Below are positions 19,017-27,201 of a DNA stretch of 64,000 bases, one piece after another (within the stretch, counting starts at the first letter, position 1; each line of letters starts with the position of its first letter). The stretch is from assembly GCF_003987655.1 (NCBI RefSeq), contig NZ_NGKC01000004.1:62001-126000 (forward strand), read 5' to 3'. This DNA is from Vagococcus acidifermentans (GTDB lineage: Bacteria > Bacillota > Bacilli > Lactobacillales > Vagococcaceae). The notes beneath the pieces are model-generated. The model saw nothing but the letters and a program-made list of their open reading frames with translations. It made no database searches and was not told the origin of the DNA. The position numbers and the translations under genes were made by a program.

Positions 19017-20738
19017 ATGGAATGGAAAGAGATTTACGCACAGTGGAAAAACTATGATGAGCTGGACGACTCAGTCAAAACCAGCTTGGAACATATCGAA
19101 ACCGATGAAGACCTGTTGAAAGATGCGTTTTATGCGCCGCTTGAATTTGGAACGGCCGGCATGCGCGGCATCATCGGTGCCGGTATCAACCGAATGAACA
19201 TTTATACGGTCAGACAAGCGACGGAAGGCTTGGCAACCTTCATTGAAGAGCTTGGTGCCGAAGCTAAACGGCAAGGGGTGGCTATTGCTTATGATTCCCG
19301 TCATAAGTCGCCGGAATTTGCGATGGAGTCGGCGAAGACATTGGCAGCCCACGGCATCACATCTTATGTCTTTGAAAGCTTGCGTCCGACACCGGAGCTG
19401 TCGTTTGCGGTGAGGGAACTCAACTGTATCGCCGGCATCATGATTACAGCCAGCCACAATCCGCCGGAGTATAACGGCTATAAAGTGTACGGCGAAGACG
19501 GCGGACAGATGCCTCCGCAAGATGCTGACGCAGTCACGTCTTATGTGCGGCAGGTTGAAAATCCATTACTGGTACGCGTTCTGAATGAACGGGATGCAGA
19601 AGATTTCATCAATATCATTGGCGAACAGATTGATACAGCCTATTTGAAGCAGCTGGAATCTGTCACTATTGACAAAGAGTTGATTGCCCGCACAGGCGGC
19701 GACCTGAAACTTGTCTACACACCGCTTCACGGCACGGGCAAGATGCTTGGCGAGAAAGCATTGAAACAGGCTGGTTTTAACAGCTTTTTACTCGTGCCGG
19801 AACAAGCGGAGGCCGACCCTGATTTTTCAACGGTCAAATCGCCAAATCCGGAAGAACATTCTGCGTTTGAATATGCGATTCGTCTGGGGGAAAAAGAGCA
19901 GGCAGATTTACTGGTTGCCACCGACCCTGACGCAGACCGGCTTGGCGCGGCTGTCAGACTGCCTGACGGTTCTTATCAGGTTTTGACAGGCAATCAATTA
20001 GGCGCGCTGATGATTCATTACTTGCTGAGCGCGCATCAGAAGCAGGGTACGCTGCCTGCCAACGCTGTCGTTCTGAAATCAATTGTTTCCAGTGAACTGG
20101 CAACAGCTATCTGCCATGAATTTGGCGTCAAAATGGAGAATGTGCTGACCGGTTTCAAATTCATTGCTGAAAAAATCAAAGAATATGAGCAGACGAAACA
20201 GCAGACCTTTGTATTCGGGTTTGAAGAAAGCTACGGCTATCTGGTCAAACCGTTTGTCAGAGACAAAGATGCCATTCAGGCGCTAGTACTGCTGGCAGAA
20301 ATAGCGGCTTATTATAAGGAAAAAGACATGACGCTTTACGATGGTATCCGGCAGATTTTTGACAAATACGGCTACTATCAGGAGAAAACCATTTCGGTGA
20401 CGATGAATGGTATCAGCGGTCTGGAAAAAATCAAACAGCTGATGTCCGGGTTGAGAGCCAGTTCGCCATCTGAATTTGCGGGAATTGCCGTCGATTCGGT
20501 GGAAGACTATGACAGTCAGATACACCGTCACGCTGACGGCAGCAGCGAAAAAATCCCGCTTCCGTCATCCAATGTGTTGAAATACCATTTGACAGACGGC
20601 AGCTGGATTGCAGTACGGCCATCAGGCACTGAACCGAAGATTAAATTCTACATTGGTGTGAAAGCGGAAAGCGAGCAGGCGGCAGCTGATAAAATAGCGG
20701 CATTAACAGACGCTTTGCATCAACACACGGAACAATAG
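19017..20738 (+). CDS. pgcA: Alpha-phosphoglucomutase / phosphomannomutase family protein
   Basis: Interconverts glucose-1- and glucose-6-phosphate, supplying UDP-glucose for cell-wall polymers and glycolipids. The 573-residue protein shows the four family motifs: the phosphoserine loop TASHNPPEYNGYK, the metal loop DPDADRLG, the sugar-binding GFEESYGY, and the phosphate-binding RPSGTEPKIKFY. The N-terminus MEWKEIYAQWK is usual for the PgcA group. GAGGTG lies six bases before the ATG at 19017; a GTG nine bases earlier is part of that ribosome site. Monocistronic. Confidence 0.94.
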   Translation: MEWKEIYAQWKNYDELDDSVKTSLEHIETDEDLLKDAFYAPLEFGTAGMRGIIGAGINRMNIYTVRQATEGLATFIEELGAEAKRQGVAIAYDSRHKSPEFAMESAKTLAAHGITSYVFESLRPTPELSFAVRELNCIAGIMITASHNPPEYNGYKVYGEDGGQMPPQDADAVTSYVRQVENPLLVRVLNERDAEDFINIIGEQIDTAYLKQLESVTIDKELIARTGGDLKLVYTPLHGTGKMLGEKALKQAGFNSFLLVPEQAEADPDFSTVKSPNPEEHSAFEYAIRLGEKEQADLLVATDPDADRLGAAVRLPDGSYQVLTGNQLGALMIHYLLSAHQKQGTLPANAVVLKSIVSSELATAICHEFGVKMENVLTGFKFIAEKIKEYEQTKQQTFVFGFEESYGYLVKPFVRDKDAIQALVLLAEIAAYYKEKDMTLYDGIRQIFDKYGYYQEKTISVTMNGISGLEKIKQLMSGLRASSPSEFAGIAVDSVEDYDSQIHRHADGSSEKIPLPSSNVLKYHLTDGSWIAVRPSGTEPKIKFYIGVKAESEQAAADKIAALTDALHQHTEQ

Positions 20739-20811
20739 GTTATTTTTCGTGACTTTTTGTCCAAAAACAGTTAGGATAAAGAGCATAGAAAAATTCAGGA
20801 GGGTTACGATA

Positions 20812-21108
20812 ATGTTTGAGGGAGTCACTGAAGAGGATGTGTATCAAGTCAGTCAGTTTTTCAAAACGCTCAGTGAGCCGACCAGACTGAACATTCTATT
20901 GGCTCTATCTACGGGTGAGTTGAATGTCGGAGCCATTGCAGAACAACTGCATATGGAGCAGTCTGCTATTTCCCATCAATTGAAACTGCTGCGTCTGAAT
21001 CATTTGGTGAAGTCGCGCAAGGAAGGGAAAACCGTTTTTTATTCATTGGACGACCAGCATGTCGTTGATATTTTGTCGAAGACATTCCATCACTTGTCAC
21101 ATGATTAA
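20812..21108 (+). CDS. ArsR/SmtB-family metal sensor, CzrA-like
   Basis: Small winged-helix repressor, 98 residues, with the family core LSEPTRLNILLAL and the recognition helix in MEQSAISHQLKLLR. The C-terminal helix has D81, H83, H94 and H97 (DDQH...FHHLSH). This spacing equals the alpha-5 zinc/cobalt site of CzrA (D84, H86, H97, H100). The alpha-3 cysteine pair of ArsR/CadC sensors is absent. AGGAGGG precedes the ATG at 20812; earlier in-frame starts have no ribosome site. No metal exporter is adjacent, so its target lies elsewhere or it acts alone. Confidence 0.85.
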   Translation: MFEGVTEEDVYQVSQFFKTLSEPTRLNILLALSTGELNVGAIAEQLHMEQSAISHQLKLLRLNHLVKSRKEGKTVFYSLDDQHVVDILSKTFHHLSHD

Positions 21109-21167
21109 ATAGAAGAAACCGGAAATAAAGTAGCTCATAAAGCAGTCATACATTTATATCAAGGTTT

Positions 21168-21206
21168 AAGCTGCTGGACTCAGTCAGAGAAAGGCAGCTT
21201 TTTTCT
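21168..21206 (+). terminator. Intrinsic terminator after CzrA-like gene
   Basis: Arms AAGCTGC (21168-21174) and GCAGCTT (21194-21200) with T tail. Confidence 0.65.
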
Positions 21207-21225
21207 CTATTACTACTGGTCCGGC

Positions 21226-21264
21226 ACAAAAAAACGGCATTCCGCTAATATATGCGGATCTGCC
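21226..21264 (-). terminator. Intrinsic terminator of the small minus-strand gene
   Basis: Read on the minus strand, CCGGCA-CCGC and GCGG-TGCCG arms are followed by a run of seven T, directly after the stop at 21268. Confidence 0.75.
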
Positions 21265-21267
21265 GGT

Positions 21268-21453
21268 TTAAAGAGAGACTTTTTGTTCGCGCCGTTTAAC
21301 GAAGCTTTTAGCCGCACTTTTGACTGCCGGATACAAAATCAAAGCCAAGGCAAGGCCAAAAGTGATGTCATCAGTCACGAATGTGACAATCAGCAAAATA
21401 ATCGATAAGGCAAAATTTGTGTGAAGAAACACCCAATCTTCGGGAAAAACCAA
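21268..21453 (-). CDS. Small membrane protein of unknown function, TTG start
   Basis: A 61-residue protein with two hydrophobic stretches (FALSIILLIVTFVTDDITFG and GLALALILYP) and a strongly basic tail (KSAAKSFVKRREQKVSL). The start is TTG at 21453, supported by GAGGTG eight bases upstream; no ATG is available in frame. The gene is closed by its own terminator, which supports it being real despite its size. I do not recognise the family. The pattern is that of a small inner-membrane protein with a cytoplasmic basic tail. Confidence 0.65.
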   Translation of the reverse strand: MVFPEDWVFLHTNFALSIILLIVTFVTDDITFGLALALILYPAVKSAAKSFVKRREQKVSL

Positions 21454-21573
21454 CGTATATCACCTCGACATTTTAGATACTAATCATGTTTCAATAACTT
21501 GTATAATTAGTATACCATTAGTAGGAAGACAATTGCATATAAAAAAGGTGATTGTACACGGTTTAAAGAGATA

Positions 21574-21621
21574 AAAAAACTAGTTTTTTCAAAAAACAAA
21601 TGAAAAAGCTAGTGTTTTTTT
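21574..21621 (+). terminator. Terminator-like hairpin in the hom leader
   Basis: CTAGTTTTTTC (21580-21590) pairs with GAAAAAGCTAG (21602-21612) with one G-U pair; A-rich left flank, T run to about 21621. It lies about 65 bases before homoserine dehydrogenase and could act as an attenuator, or simply insulate the gene. Confidence 0.55.
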
Positions 21622-21686
21622 CATTATTTATGTATACTAGATTCAATTATTAAAATTCAATTAAATTAAGGCAGGGTGTTTTGACT

Positions 21687-22973
21687 ATGGGAAAAAGCAG
21701 TTTGAAGATTGGCCTGTTAGGGCTTGGAACAGTCGGCTCCGGTGTGCCGCTGCTGTTAAAGGAAAATAAGGACAAGATATCGAATGTCACCGGCATGGAT
21801 GTCTCTATCAGCAAATGTCTGGTTTTGGATACCGCGAGCAAGAAAGATTTTGCAGATGAATACGGCATCGAGTTGACGACCAATTACCAAGACATCTTGG
21901 ACGATGACGAGATACAGGTAGTCGTTGAACTGATTGGCGGAATCGAACCGGCAAAAACATTTATTCTCCAGGCACTGGAGCGCGGGAAGCACGTGGTTAC
22001 AGCCAATAAAGACTTGTTGGCGCAATACGGGCTGACCTTGGTACGCACAGCTCAAAAACATGCGTGCGACTTGTATTTTGAAGCTAGTGTGGCAGGAGGG
22101 ATTCCGATTCTTAGGACCATCGCCAACAGTTTGGCAGCGGACCGCATCACGAGCATTTATGGCATTGTCAACGGCACGACCAACTATATGCTGACAAAAA
22201 TGACGAATGATCAGCTGACATACGATGAGGCACTGGCAAAGGCACAAAAACTAGGCTTTGCCGAGTCTGACCCGACAAACGATGTTGACGGCATTGATGC
22301 GGCTTATAAAATGGTTATTTTGACTCAATTCTCCTTTGGCATGAGCATTACTATCGATGATATCGTTACAAAAGGTATCCGGGGACTTAAATTGGAAGAC
22401 ATTGAAATGGCTGATACGCTAGGCTATGCCATCAAGCTGATCGGTTCCTCGGAATCCTACGATGACAGTGTCGCTGCTGAGGTTGGTCCTGTACTGATAC
22501 CAAAGGACCATCCGCTTGCAGGCGTACAAAATGAAATGAATGCTGTTTTCATCAAGAGCCACGGGGTCGGCGAGTCCATGTATTATGGACCGGGGGCCGG
22601 CGCCAAACCGACAGCAACAAGTGTTGTCAGCGATATTATCACGATTGCCAAAAACCTGAAAATGGGTACGACTGGTCATGTCTTCAATGGCTTTACCAGT
22701 GATGTGCGGTTGACAAAACCGGAACATATTTATGCTAAATATTATTTCTCACTGGAAGTACCGGATAAGCATGGTGTTTTCTTAAAATTGACTGAGTCTA
22801 TGACCCGTACAGGTGTCAGCTTTGAACAAATTGTTCAGGAGAAAGTGGATGACGGTCGCGCGCGGATTGTCATTATTACACACGAGATGTCCCGTCTGCA
22901 GGCCGATGAAGTCAAAAAAACGTTTGCCGCATCTGAGGACATCACACTCAACGCGTGCTATAAAGTGCTGTAA
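21687..22973 (+). CDS. hom: Homoserine dehydrogenase
   Basis: Reduces aspartate semialdehyde to homoserine, the branch point to threonine and methionine. About 428 residues: NAD(P)-binding GLLGLGTVGSGV at the N-terminus, catalytic core with AGGIPILRTIANSLAAD, GIVNGTTNYMLTKM and ESDPTNDVDGIDAAYK, and a C-terminal ACT domain (about 350-428) for feedback by threonine. An in-frame TTG at 21681 could also serve as start; ATG at 21687 is chosen. It precedes homoserine kinase by 27 bases. Threonine synthase is not in the window. Confidence 0.95.
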   Translation: MGKSSLKIGLLGLGTVGSGVPLLLKENKDKISNVTGMDVSISKCLVLDTASKKDFADEYGIELTTNYQDILDDDEIQVVVELIGGIEPAKTFILQALERGKHVVTANKDLLAQYGLTLVRTAQKHACDLYFEASVAGGIPILRTIANSLAADRITSIYGIVNGTTNYMLTKMTNDQLTYDEALAKAQKLGFAESDPTNDVDGIDAAYKMVILTQFSFGMSITIDDIVTKGIRGLKLEDIEMADTLGYAIKLIGSSESYDDSVAAEVGPVLIPKDHPLAGVQNEMNAVFIKSHGVGESMYYGPGAGAKPTATSVVSDIITIAKNLKMGTTGHVFNGFTSDVRLTKPEHIYAKYYFSLEVPDKHGVFLKLTESMTRTGVSFEQIVQEKVDDGRARIVIITHEMSRLQADEVKKTFAASEDITLNACYKVL

Positions 22974-23000
22974 TTGAAACGATGAAAAAGAGGTGTCAGG

Positions 23001-23864
23001 ATGAAAATAAAAGTTCCCGCTACGAGTGCCAATTTAGGCCCCGGGTTTGATTCCTGCGGGTTGGCATTGAACTTGTATTTAGAACTGGAAATATTAGAAG
23101 AAGCGCCGTCTTGGGAGATCAGTCACACGATTGCCGGGTTGCCGACGGATGAAACCAATATGATTATCGCAACGGCGTTGACGCTTGCCCCTGAAATGGT
23201 GCCGCACAAATTGCGGATGACCAGCGACATTCCCCCCGCCAGAGGACTGGGCAGCAGTTCGGCGGCGATTGTTGCCGGTATCGAACTGGCCAGCGAGCTG
23301 GGCGGCTTGTCCTTTTCGCAAGAAGAGAAAATTCGGATTGCCACGGAAATGGAAGGACACCCCGACAATGTCGCACCGGCTATCTGCGGTGATCTGGTTG
23401 TGGCGGCATTCGTTGACGAGCAGGTGACTTGTGTGACGCACCATTTTGCCCCGTGTGATTTCGTGGCTGTCATCCCGCGGAAGGAACTGCTGACCAGTGA
23501 AGGACGCAGTGTGCTGCCGGCATCATTGCCCTACGGCGAGGCGGTCAAAGCGAGTGCTGTCAGCAACGTCATGGTGGCGGCATTGCTGTCAGATGATTTG
23601 AAAACAGCCGGCCAGGCGATGATGCAGGACAAATGGCACGAACCGTATCGCGCTGAGCTGGTCCCTCATTTGCAGCTGATTCGTGATCTGCAGCCGGCAC
23701 TCGGCTTTCATGCCGCTTTCCTAAGCGGTGCAGGGCCGACAGTCCTCGTGCTGACAGCTGAAGGAACCGGCACTGCTGTCGCTGAAGGATTGCGCGACCT
23801 GTCGCTTGATGCTGATATTTTGCAGCTGTCTTTGGATACGCAAGGCGTGCAAGTGCACGCATAA
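23001..23864 (+). CDS. thrB: Homoserine kinase
   Basis: Phosphorylates homoserine with ATP on the way to threonine. GHMP kinase of 287 residues: start MKIKVPATSANLGPGFDSCG, phosphate-binding loop PPARGLGSSSAAIVAG near residue 75-90, and a GHMP C-terminal motif LSGAGPTVLVL. AGGTG precedes the ATG. Cotranscribed with hom, closed by a strong bidirectional terminator. Confidence 0.95.
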   Translation: MKIKVPATSANLGPGFDSCGLALNLYLELEILEEAPSWEISHTIAGLPTDETNMIIATALTLAPEMVPHKLRMTSDIPPARGLGSSSAAIVAGIELASELGGLSFSQEEKIRIATEMEGHPDNVAPAICGDLVVAAFVDEQVTCVTHHFAPCDFVAVIPRKELLTSEGRSVLPASLPYGEAVKASAVSNVMVAALLSDDLKTAGQAMMQDKWHEPYRAELVPHLQLIRDLQPALGFHAAFLSGAGPTVLVLTAEGTGTAVAEGLRDLSLDADILQLSLDTQGVQVHA

Positions 23865-23899
23865 AAAAAGGAGTACGCCGAAACGGCGTACTCCTTTTT
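23863..23899. terminator. Bidirectional terminator between thrB and yidC
   Basis: Arms AAAAAGGAGTACGCCG and CGGCGTACTCCTTTTT with a three-base loop; A and T runs on both flanks serve the two convergent genes. Confidence 0.92.
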
Positions 23900-23902
23900 A
23901 AA

Positions 23903-24850
23903 TTATCGTTTATACTTGCTCTGCTGCTTGCCGGCGTTTCTGCCTTTGCCTTGATTGCGCGGCTTAGCTTGCGTTTTTTTAGCCGTGTGTGCCGGATTGA
24001 CTTCTTTTTTCTTCGGAGGTACCACGACTTTTGGCGGATTTTTTCTAAATTCTTCTGCGACTTCCCGTTTGATTTTTGGTTTATGGTACAGATTTGTAAT
24101 CAGTGACTGGATACAGCTGAAAATACCGCCGACTACCCAGTACAGCGCCACGCCGGCTGGTGAACGGAACGAGAAGAAGACAATCATGAGGGGACTCATG
24201 AACGACATGGTTCTCATTTGTTTCTTTTGCTCTTCCGGCAAACCGATCATGCTGATAAAGCTTTGGGCTAAATAGCTCAGACCGGCAATCACAGTTAAAA
24301 TCAAACTCGGCTCACCCAATGGAATGCTGAAGAAGCTGGCTTCGCTGATGCCCGGTGTGTATCTTGCTGTATAAAACAGTGCAGTGAATATCGGCATTTG
24401 CACGAGCAGCGGCAAACAGCCAATACCGCCCATTACGCTGATGCCGTTTTCTTTGTACAGCGCTTGTAGTTCCATTTGCGCAGCGGCCTGTTCTTCCCTG
24501 GTGGTCGCCTGCTTGATTTTTTCATTAACCGCATCCGACTGAGGTTTGATAGCTGCCATTTTTTCCTGTTGAATCATGGATTTTTTCATCTGGCCAAGGC
24601 CCAACGGTAAAATCAGCAGTCTCACGATCAGTGTCAGGAAAATGATGGCAAAGCCGTAATTCCAGTTGAAGTTTTCAACGAGATACGTAATCAGCTGTCC
24701 CATTGGTTTGACAAGCAAGTTGTAAACCCAGCCTTCTCCTGTCGGTTGTCCTGCTTTGGGACCGGTCTTGTACGTGCTGACACAGCCGGAAAGTGAGATG
24801 AGAAGGCCAAACAATCCGGATGTAATCAGCCATTTTTTTATTTTTTTCAT
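23903..24850 (-). CDS. yidC: Membrane protein insertase YidC/OxaA (lipoprotein type)
   Basis: Inserts membrane proteins alone or with SecYEG. The 315-residue precursor has a basic N-terminus, a hydrophobic segment and a lipobox LISLSGC with the lipidated cysteine at 23, then the five-helix YidC core (WNYGFAIIFLTLIVRLLILPL, MGGIGCLPLLVQMPIFTALF). The C-terminal tail is about 70 residues and very basic, as in YidC2-type proteins that bind ribosomes. The frame opens at 24868, but AAAGGAC lies seven bases before the ATG at 24850, which is chosen. Confidence 0.95.
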   Translation of the reverse strand: MKKIKKWLITSGLFGLLISLSGCVSTYKTGPKAGQPTGEGWVYNLLVKPMGQLITYLVENFNWNYGFAIIFLTLIVRLLILPLGLGQMKKSMIQQEKMAAIKPQSDAVNEKIKQATTREEQAAAQMELQALYKENGISVMGGIGCLPLLVQMPIFTALFYTARYTPGISEASFFSIPLGEPSLILTVIAGLSYLAQSFISMIGLPEEQKKQMRTMSFMSPLMIVFFSFRSPAGVALYWVVGGIFSCIQSLITNLYHKPKIKREVAEEFRKNPPKVVVPPKKKEVNPAHTAKKTQAKPRNQGKGRNAGKQQSKYKR

Positions 24851-24888
24851 GCGTTTCGTCCTTTTCATTCAATAGTTACACAAAGAAT

Positions 24889-24917
24889 ACTATAAAGGAT
24901 TCTGATGATTTTTTCAA
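24889..24917 (-). promoter_or_regulatory. Probable sigma-A promoter of yidC
   Basis: On the minus strand TTGAAA (24917-24912), 17-base spacer, TATAGT (24894-24889), about 40 bases before the yidC start. Confidence 0.65.
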
Positions 24918-24954
24918 TCAAAACCTCAAAAGAATGTGCGCAGGGCAGCAGAAA

Positions 24955-25227
24955 TCACATAACATGAAAGGTCGTTCGTTCGGGAATATCAGCATCGTAC
25001 TCGATCAATAAATCTTTCACAACACCGGCAGGGGAAGGAGATTCTCTGACTTTTTGGATGAACAGGGTGACTTTGTCCGCATCGCCGTTGGCTTCGATAT
25101 AGACGGAGCCGTCATATTCATTGCGCACTATCCCGTAAACGCCGATGTTGTCAGCAAGTATTTTTGTCATGTAGCGGAAGCCGACCCCCTGCACCCGACC
25201 GTAGACCTGCATTTTAACTCTCATCAT
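24955..25227 (-). CDS. acyP: Acylphosphatase
   Basis: Small cytosolic enzyme (90 residues) that hydrolyses acyl phosphates. The family signature GRVQGVGFRY, with the phosphate-binding loop and catalytic arginine, is at residues 10-19, and the second motif with the catalytic asparagine is GIVRNEYDGSVYIEANGD. Two adjacent ATG codons (25227 and 25224) are possible starts; the ribosome site AGAGG fits either. The order acyP next to yidC and divergent to a TrmH-type methyltransferase is common in lactobacilli and enterococci. Confidence 0.93.
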   Translation of the reverse strand: MMRVKMQVYGRVQGVGFRYMTKILADNIGVYGIVRNEYDGSVYIEANGDADKVTLFIQKVRESPSPAGVVKDLLIEYDADIPERTTFHVM

Positions 25228-25317
25228 CCTGCCTCTTTTCTGTTTCAGTTTTTTCTATTATATTATATCATTGCGTTGGCGGGCCTGTCATATTATAGTT
25301 AGCAGCGGGTGAAGAAA

Positions 25318-25328
25318 AATGATATAAT
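25318..25328 (+). promoter_or_regulatory. Extended -10 promoter of the TrmH-family gene
   Basis: TGATATAAT ending at 25328, with a weak TTAGCA upstream at 18 bases. A similar TGATATAAT on the minus strand near 25262-25270 may serve acyP, giving back-to-back promoters in this 125-base gap. Confidence 0.5.
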
Positions 25329-25351
25329 ACTCAAGACTGCGAGGTGTCATA

Positions 25352-26119
25352 GTGAAAAGAATAACGTCTCTTAAAAACAATCTGATAAAAGATATCAAAA
25401 AACTGTCCCAGAAAAAATACCGCGACCAGCGTGGGGAATACCTCATCGAAGGGGATCATCTAGTAGAGGAAGCCGTTAATGCCGGTGCGCCGATCGTGCA
25501 TGTTCTGTTCACTGAAAAAGCGCTGACTGCTTTTTCTCTGCTGCTGGAAAAAATACCGGAAAGCTGTCGTCTGCTGGTGACGGAGGATATTTTACGCAGC
25601 CTTTCCAGCCATCCGGATACGCCCGACATCTTGGCTGTCGTCGCAAAAACATCTCCCAGCCGGGTGATCGACTATTCGCGGCCGCTGCTTTTGCTTGACG
25701 GGGTACAAGACCCGGGCAATGTCGGCACGATGATTCGGACAGCCGATGCAGCCGGGTTTGGTACGGTTGTGCTTGGCGAAGGTAGTGCGGATATTTATAA
25801 CGACAAGGTGCTGCGGGCCATGCAGGGAAGCCAGTTCCATATTGCTGTGTATCAAGGGAGCATCAGCGAATGGATTGGAACATGCAAGGCACATGGTTTA
25901 AACGTTTATGGTACGGAATTGAACCCGCAAGCAGCGGATTACCGCGAAATACCCAAGACTCCGGCATTTGCACTCGTTATGGGGAATGAAGGGCAGGGGT
26001 TGAGTGCGGAAACGTTGAGTTTGACCACTCAAAATCTTTATATTCCGATAACGGGACAGGCTGAATCGCTGAATGTCGCAGTAGCCGCAGGAATTTTGAT
26101 GTTTGCGCTAAAAAATTAA
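25352..26119 (+). CDS. TrmH/SpoU-family RNA 2'-O-methyltransferase
   Basis: SPOUT methyltransferase of 255 residues that methylates rRNA or tRNA ribose from S-adenosylmethionine. The N-terminal substrate-binding domain includes KKYRDQRGEYLIEGDHLVEEA. The knotted catalytic domain has LLDGVQDPGNVGTMIRTADA (motif 1), VMGNEGQGLS (motif 2) and IPITGQAESLNVAVAAGI (motif 3). The start is GTG at 25352 with GCGAGGTG upstream. Its place before pheST matches the ysgA position in Bacillus. The RNA target is not readable from sequence. Confidence 0.92.
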   Translation: MKRITSLKNNLIKDIKKLSQKKYRDQRGEYLIEGDHLVEEAVNAGAPIVHVLFTEKALTAFSLLLEKIPESCRLLVTEDILRSLSSHPDTPDILAVVAKTSPSRVIDYSRPLLLLDGVQDPGNVGTMIRTADAAGFGTVVLGEGSADIYNDKVLRAMQGSQFHIAVYQGSISEWIGTCKAHGLNVYGTELNPQAADYREIPKTPAFALVMGNEGQGLSAETLSLTTQNLYIPITGQAESLNVAVAAGILMFALKN

Positions 26120-26232
26120 GTTTGTTACGAAAAGATTAAGACGAACTTGCCCGGTGGCATTTCAATCTTATTCGTGGTATTATGTCGGTATATGTATTGA
26201 TAAAACCACAAATGATAACAGGTGATAGCAAA

Positions 26233-26727
26233 ATGGTATTGGATTGGCAAAACGATGTTGAATACATGTCTTATGTCGAAGACTTGATTTTTACAGAAGA
26301 AGTTCAGAGTTTGTCAGAGCATAAACAGCACCGTTACTCGAATCGACTGGAACATTCAATCAATGTTTCTTACAGAAGTTATTTATTGGCAAAAAAATGG
26401 AATGGCAATGCGAAAGCAACAGCGAGAGCCGGTTTGCTGCATGATTTATTCCATTATGATTGGCGTACGGAAAAAATGGGTGAAGGCACACACGCATATG
26501 TTCATCCGCGAATCGCATTGAAAAATGCAAAAAAATTAACAGAGATTTCTCCTCTTGAAGAAGACATTATCGTTAAGCACATGTTTGGCGCCACAATTGC
26601 CCCGCCAAAGTATAAAGAAAGCTATATCGTTACTATGGTAGACAAATATTGTGCTTGTGAGGAAGTATTCTCGCCAGTTTACCGGAAAATGAAACAAAAA
26701 GCAGTGGCATATCTTGGTGTCGTATAA
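26233..26727 (+). CDS. HD-domain phosphohydrolase
   Basis: Small HD-superfamily metal hydrolase, 164 residues, with H41 (RLEHSINVS), the HD pair H70-D71 (AGLLHDLFHYDW) and a later aspartate in VDKYC. These are the metal ligands of the family, which typically cleaves nucleotides or phosphoesters. The substrate is unknown. AGGTG lies 9 bases before the ATG at 26233; an in-frame ATG at 26182 lacks a ribosome site. HD proteins of this size are often found between the ysgA-type methyltransferase and pheS in Firmicutes. A terminator follows. Confidence 0.85.
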   Translation: MVLDWQNDVEYMSYVEDLIFTEEVQSLSEHKQHRYSNRLEHSINVSYRSYLLAKKWNGNAKATARAGLLHDLFHYDWRTEKMGEGTHAYVHPRIALKNAKKLTEISPLEEDIIVKHMFGATIAPPKYKESYIVTMVDKYCACEEVFSPVYRKMKQKAVAYLGVV

Positions 26728-26736
26728 ATTTTTGAT

Positions 26737-26765
26737 AAACTGACTAGAAATAGTCAGTTTTTTGC
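26737..26765 (+). terminator. Intrinsic terminator after HD gene
   Basis: Arms AACTGACTA and TAGTCAGTT around a GAAA loop, then T run. Confidence 0.9.
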
Positions 26766-26828
26766 TTTATACTGTGATTCAGGGGGATTTGCGAAGATAA
26801 TGTAAAAGAATAATGGGGTGAGAGTAGT

Positions 26829-27161
26829 ATGATTGAAACTTGCAGGGATAATGAATTCAAATTGTGTCCCAAATTTGAAAAAACGTTTTCTATTCTAGGA
26901 AAAAAGTGGAATGGCTTGATTATTAACGTCTTAATCAAAGAGGGGCCGCAACGCTTTGTGGAGCTTGCCAATAAAATTCCAAAAGTCAGCGACCGGGTGC
27001 TGACGGAACGGTTAAAAGAATTGGAAGAAGAAGGCATATTGACTCGCAAGGTGTTTCAGAACGAAACAAACCGCATCGAATATGAATTGACCGAAAAAGG
27101 CAGCGACTTGAAACATGTGATGCAGGAGATTCAAAACTGGTCTGACCATTGGCTGGCTTAA
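26829..27161 (+). CDS. HxlR-family winged-helix regulator
   Basis: Transcription regulator of 110 residues with the HxlR core: CPKFEKTFSILGKKWNGLII, the recognition helix in VSDRVLTERLKELEEEGILTR, and the wing NRIEYELTEKG. Cysteines at 5 and 13 near the N-terminus recall the redox-sensing cysteine of YodB-type members, which respond to quinones or disulfide stress. GGGGTGAGAGTAGT precedes the ATG. It stands alone between a terminator and the pheS T-box; no target gene is adjacent in the same direction, so the regulon is unknown. Confidence 0.88.
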   Translation: MIETCRDNEFKLCPKFEKTFSILGKKWNGLIINVLIKEGPQRFVELANKIPKVSDRVLTERLKELEEEGILTRKVFQNETNRIEYELTEKGSDLKHVMQEIQNWSDHWLA

Positions 27162-27166
27162 ACAGC

Positions 27167-27195
27167 TTGACCTTTTTGGAGTTTTCTTGTACACT
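27167..27195 (+). promoter_or_regulatory. Sigma-A promoter of the pheST T-box leader
   Basis: TTGACC (27167-27172), 17-base spacer, TACACT (27190-27195). Confidence 0.75.
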
Positions 27196-27201
27196 TGATA
27201 T

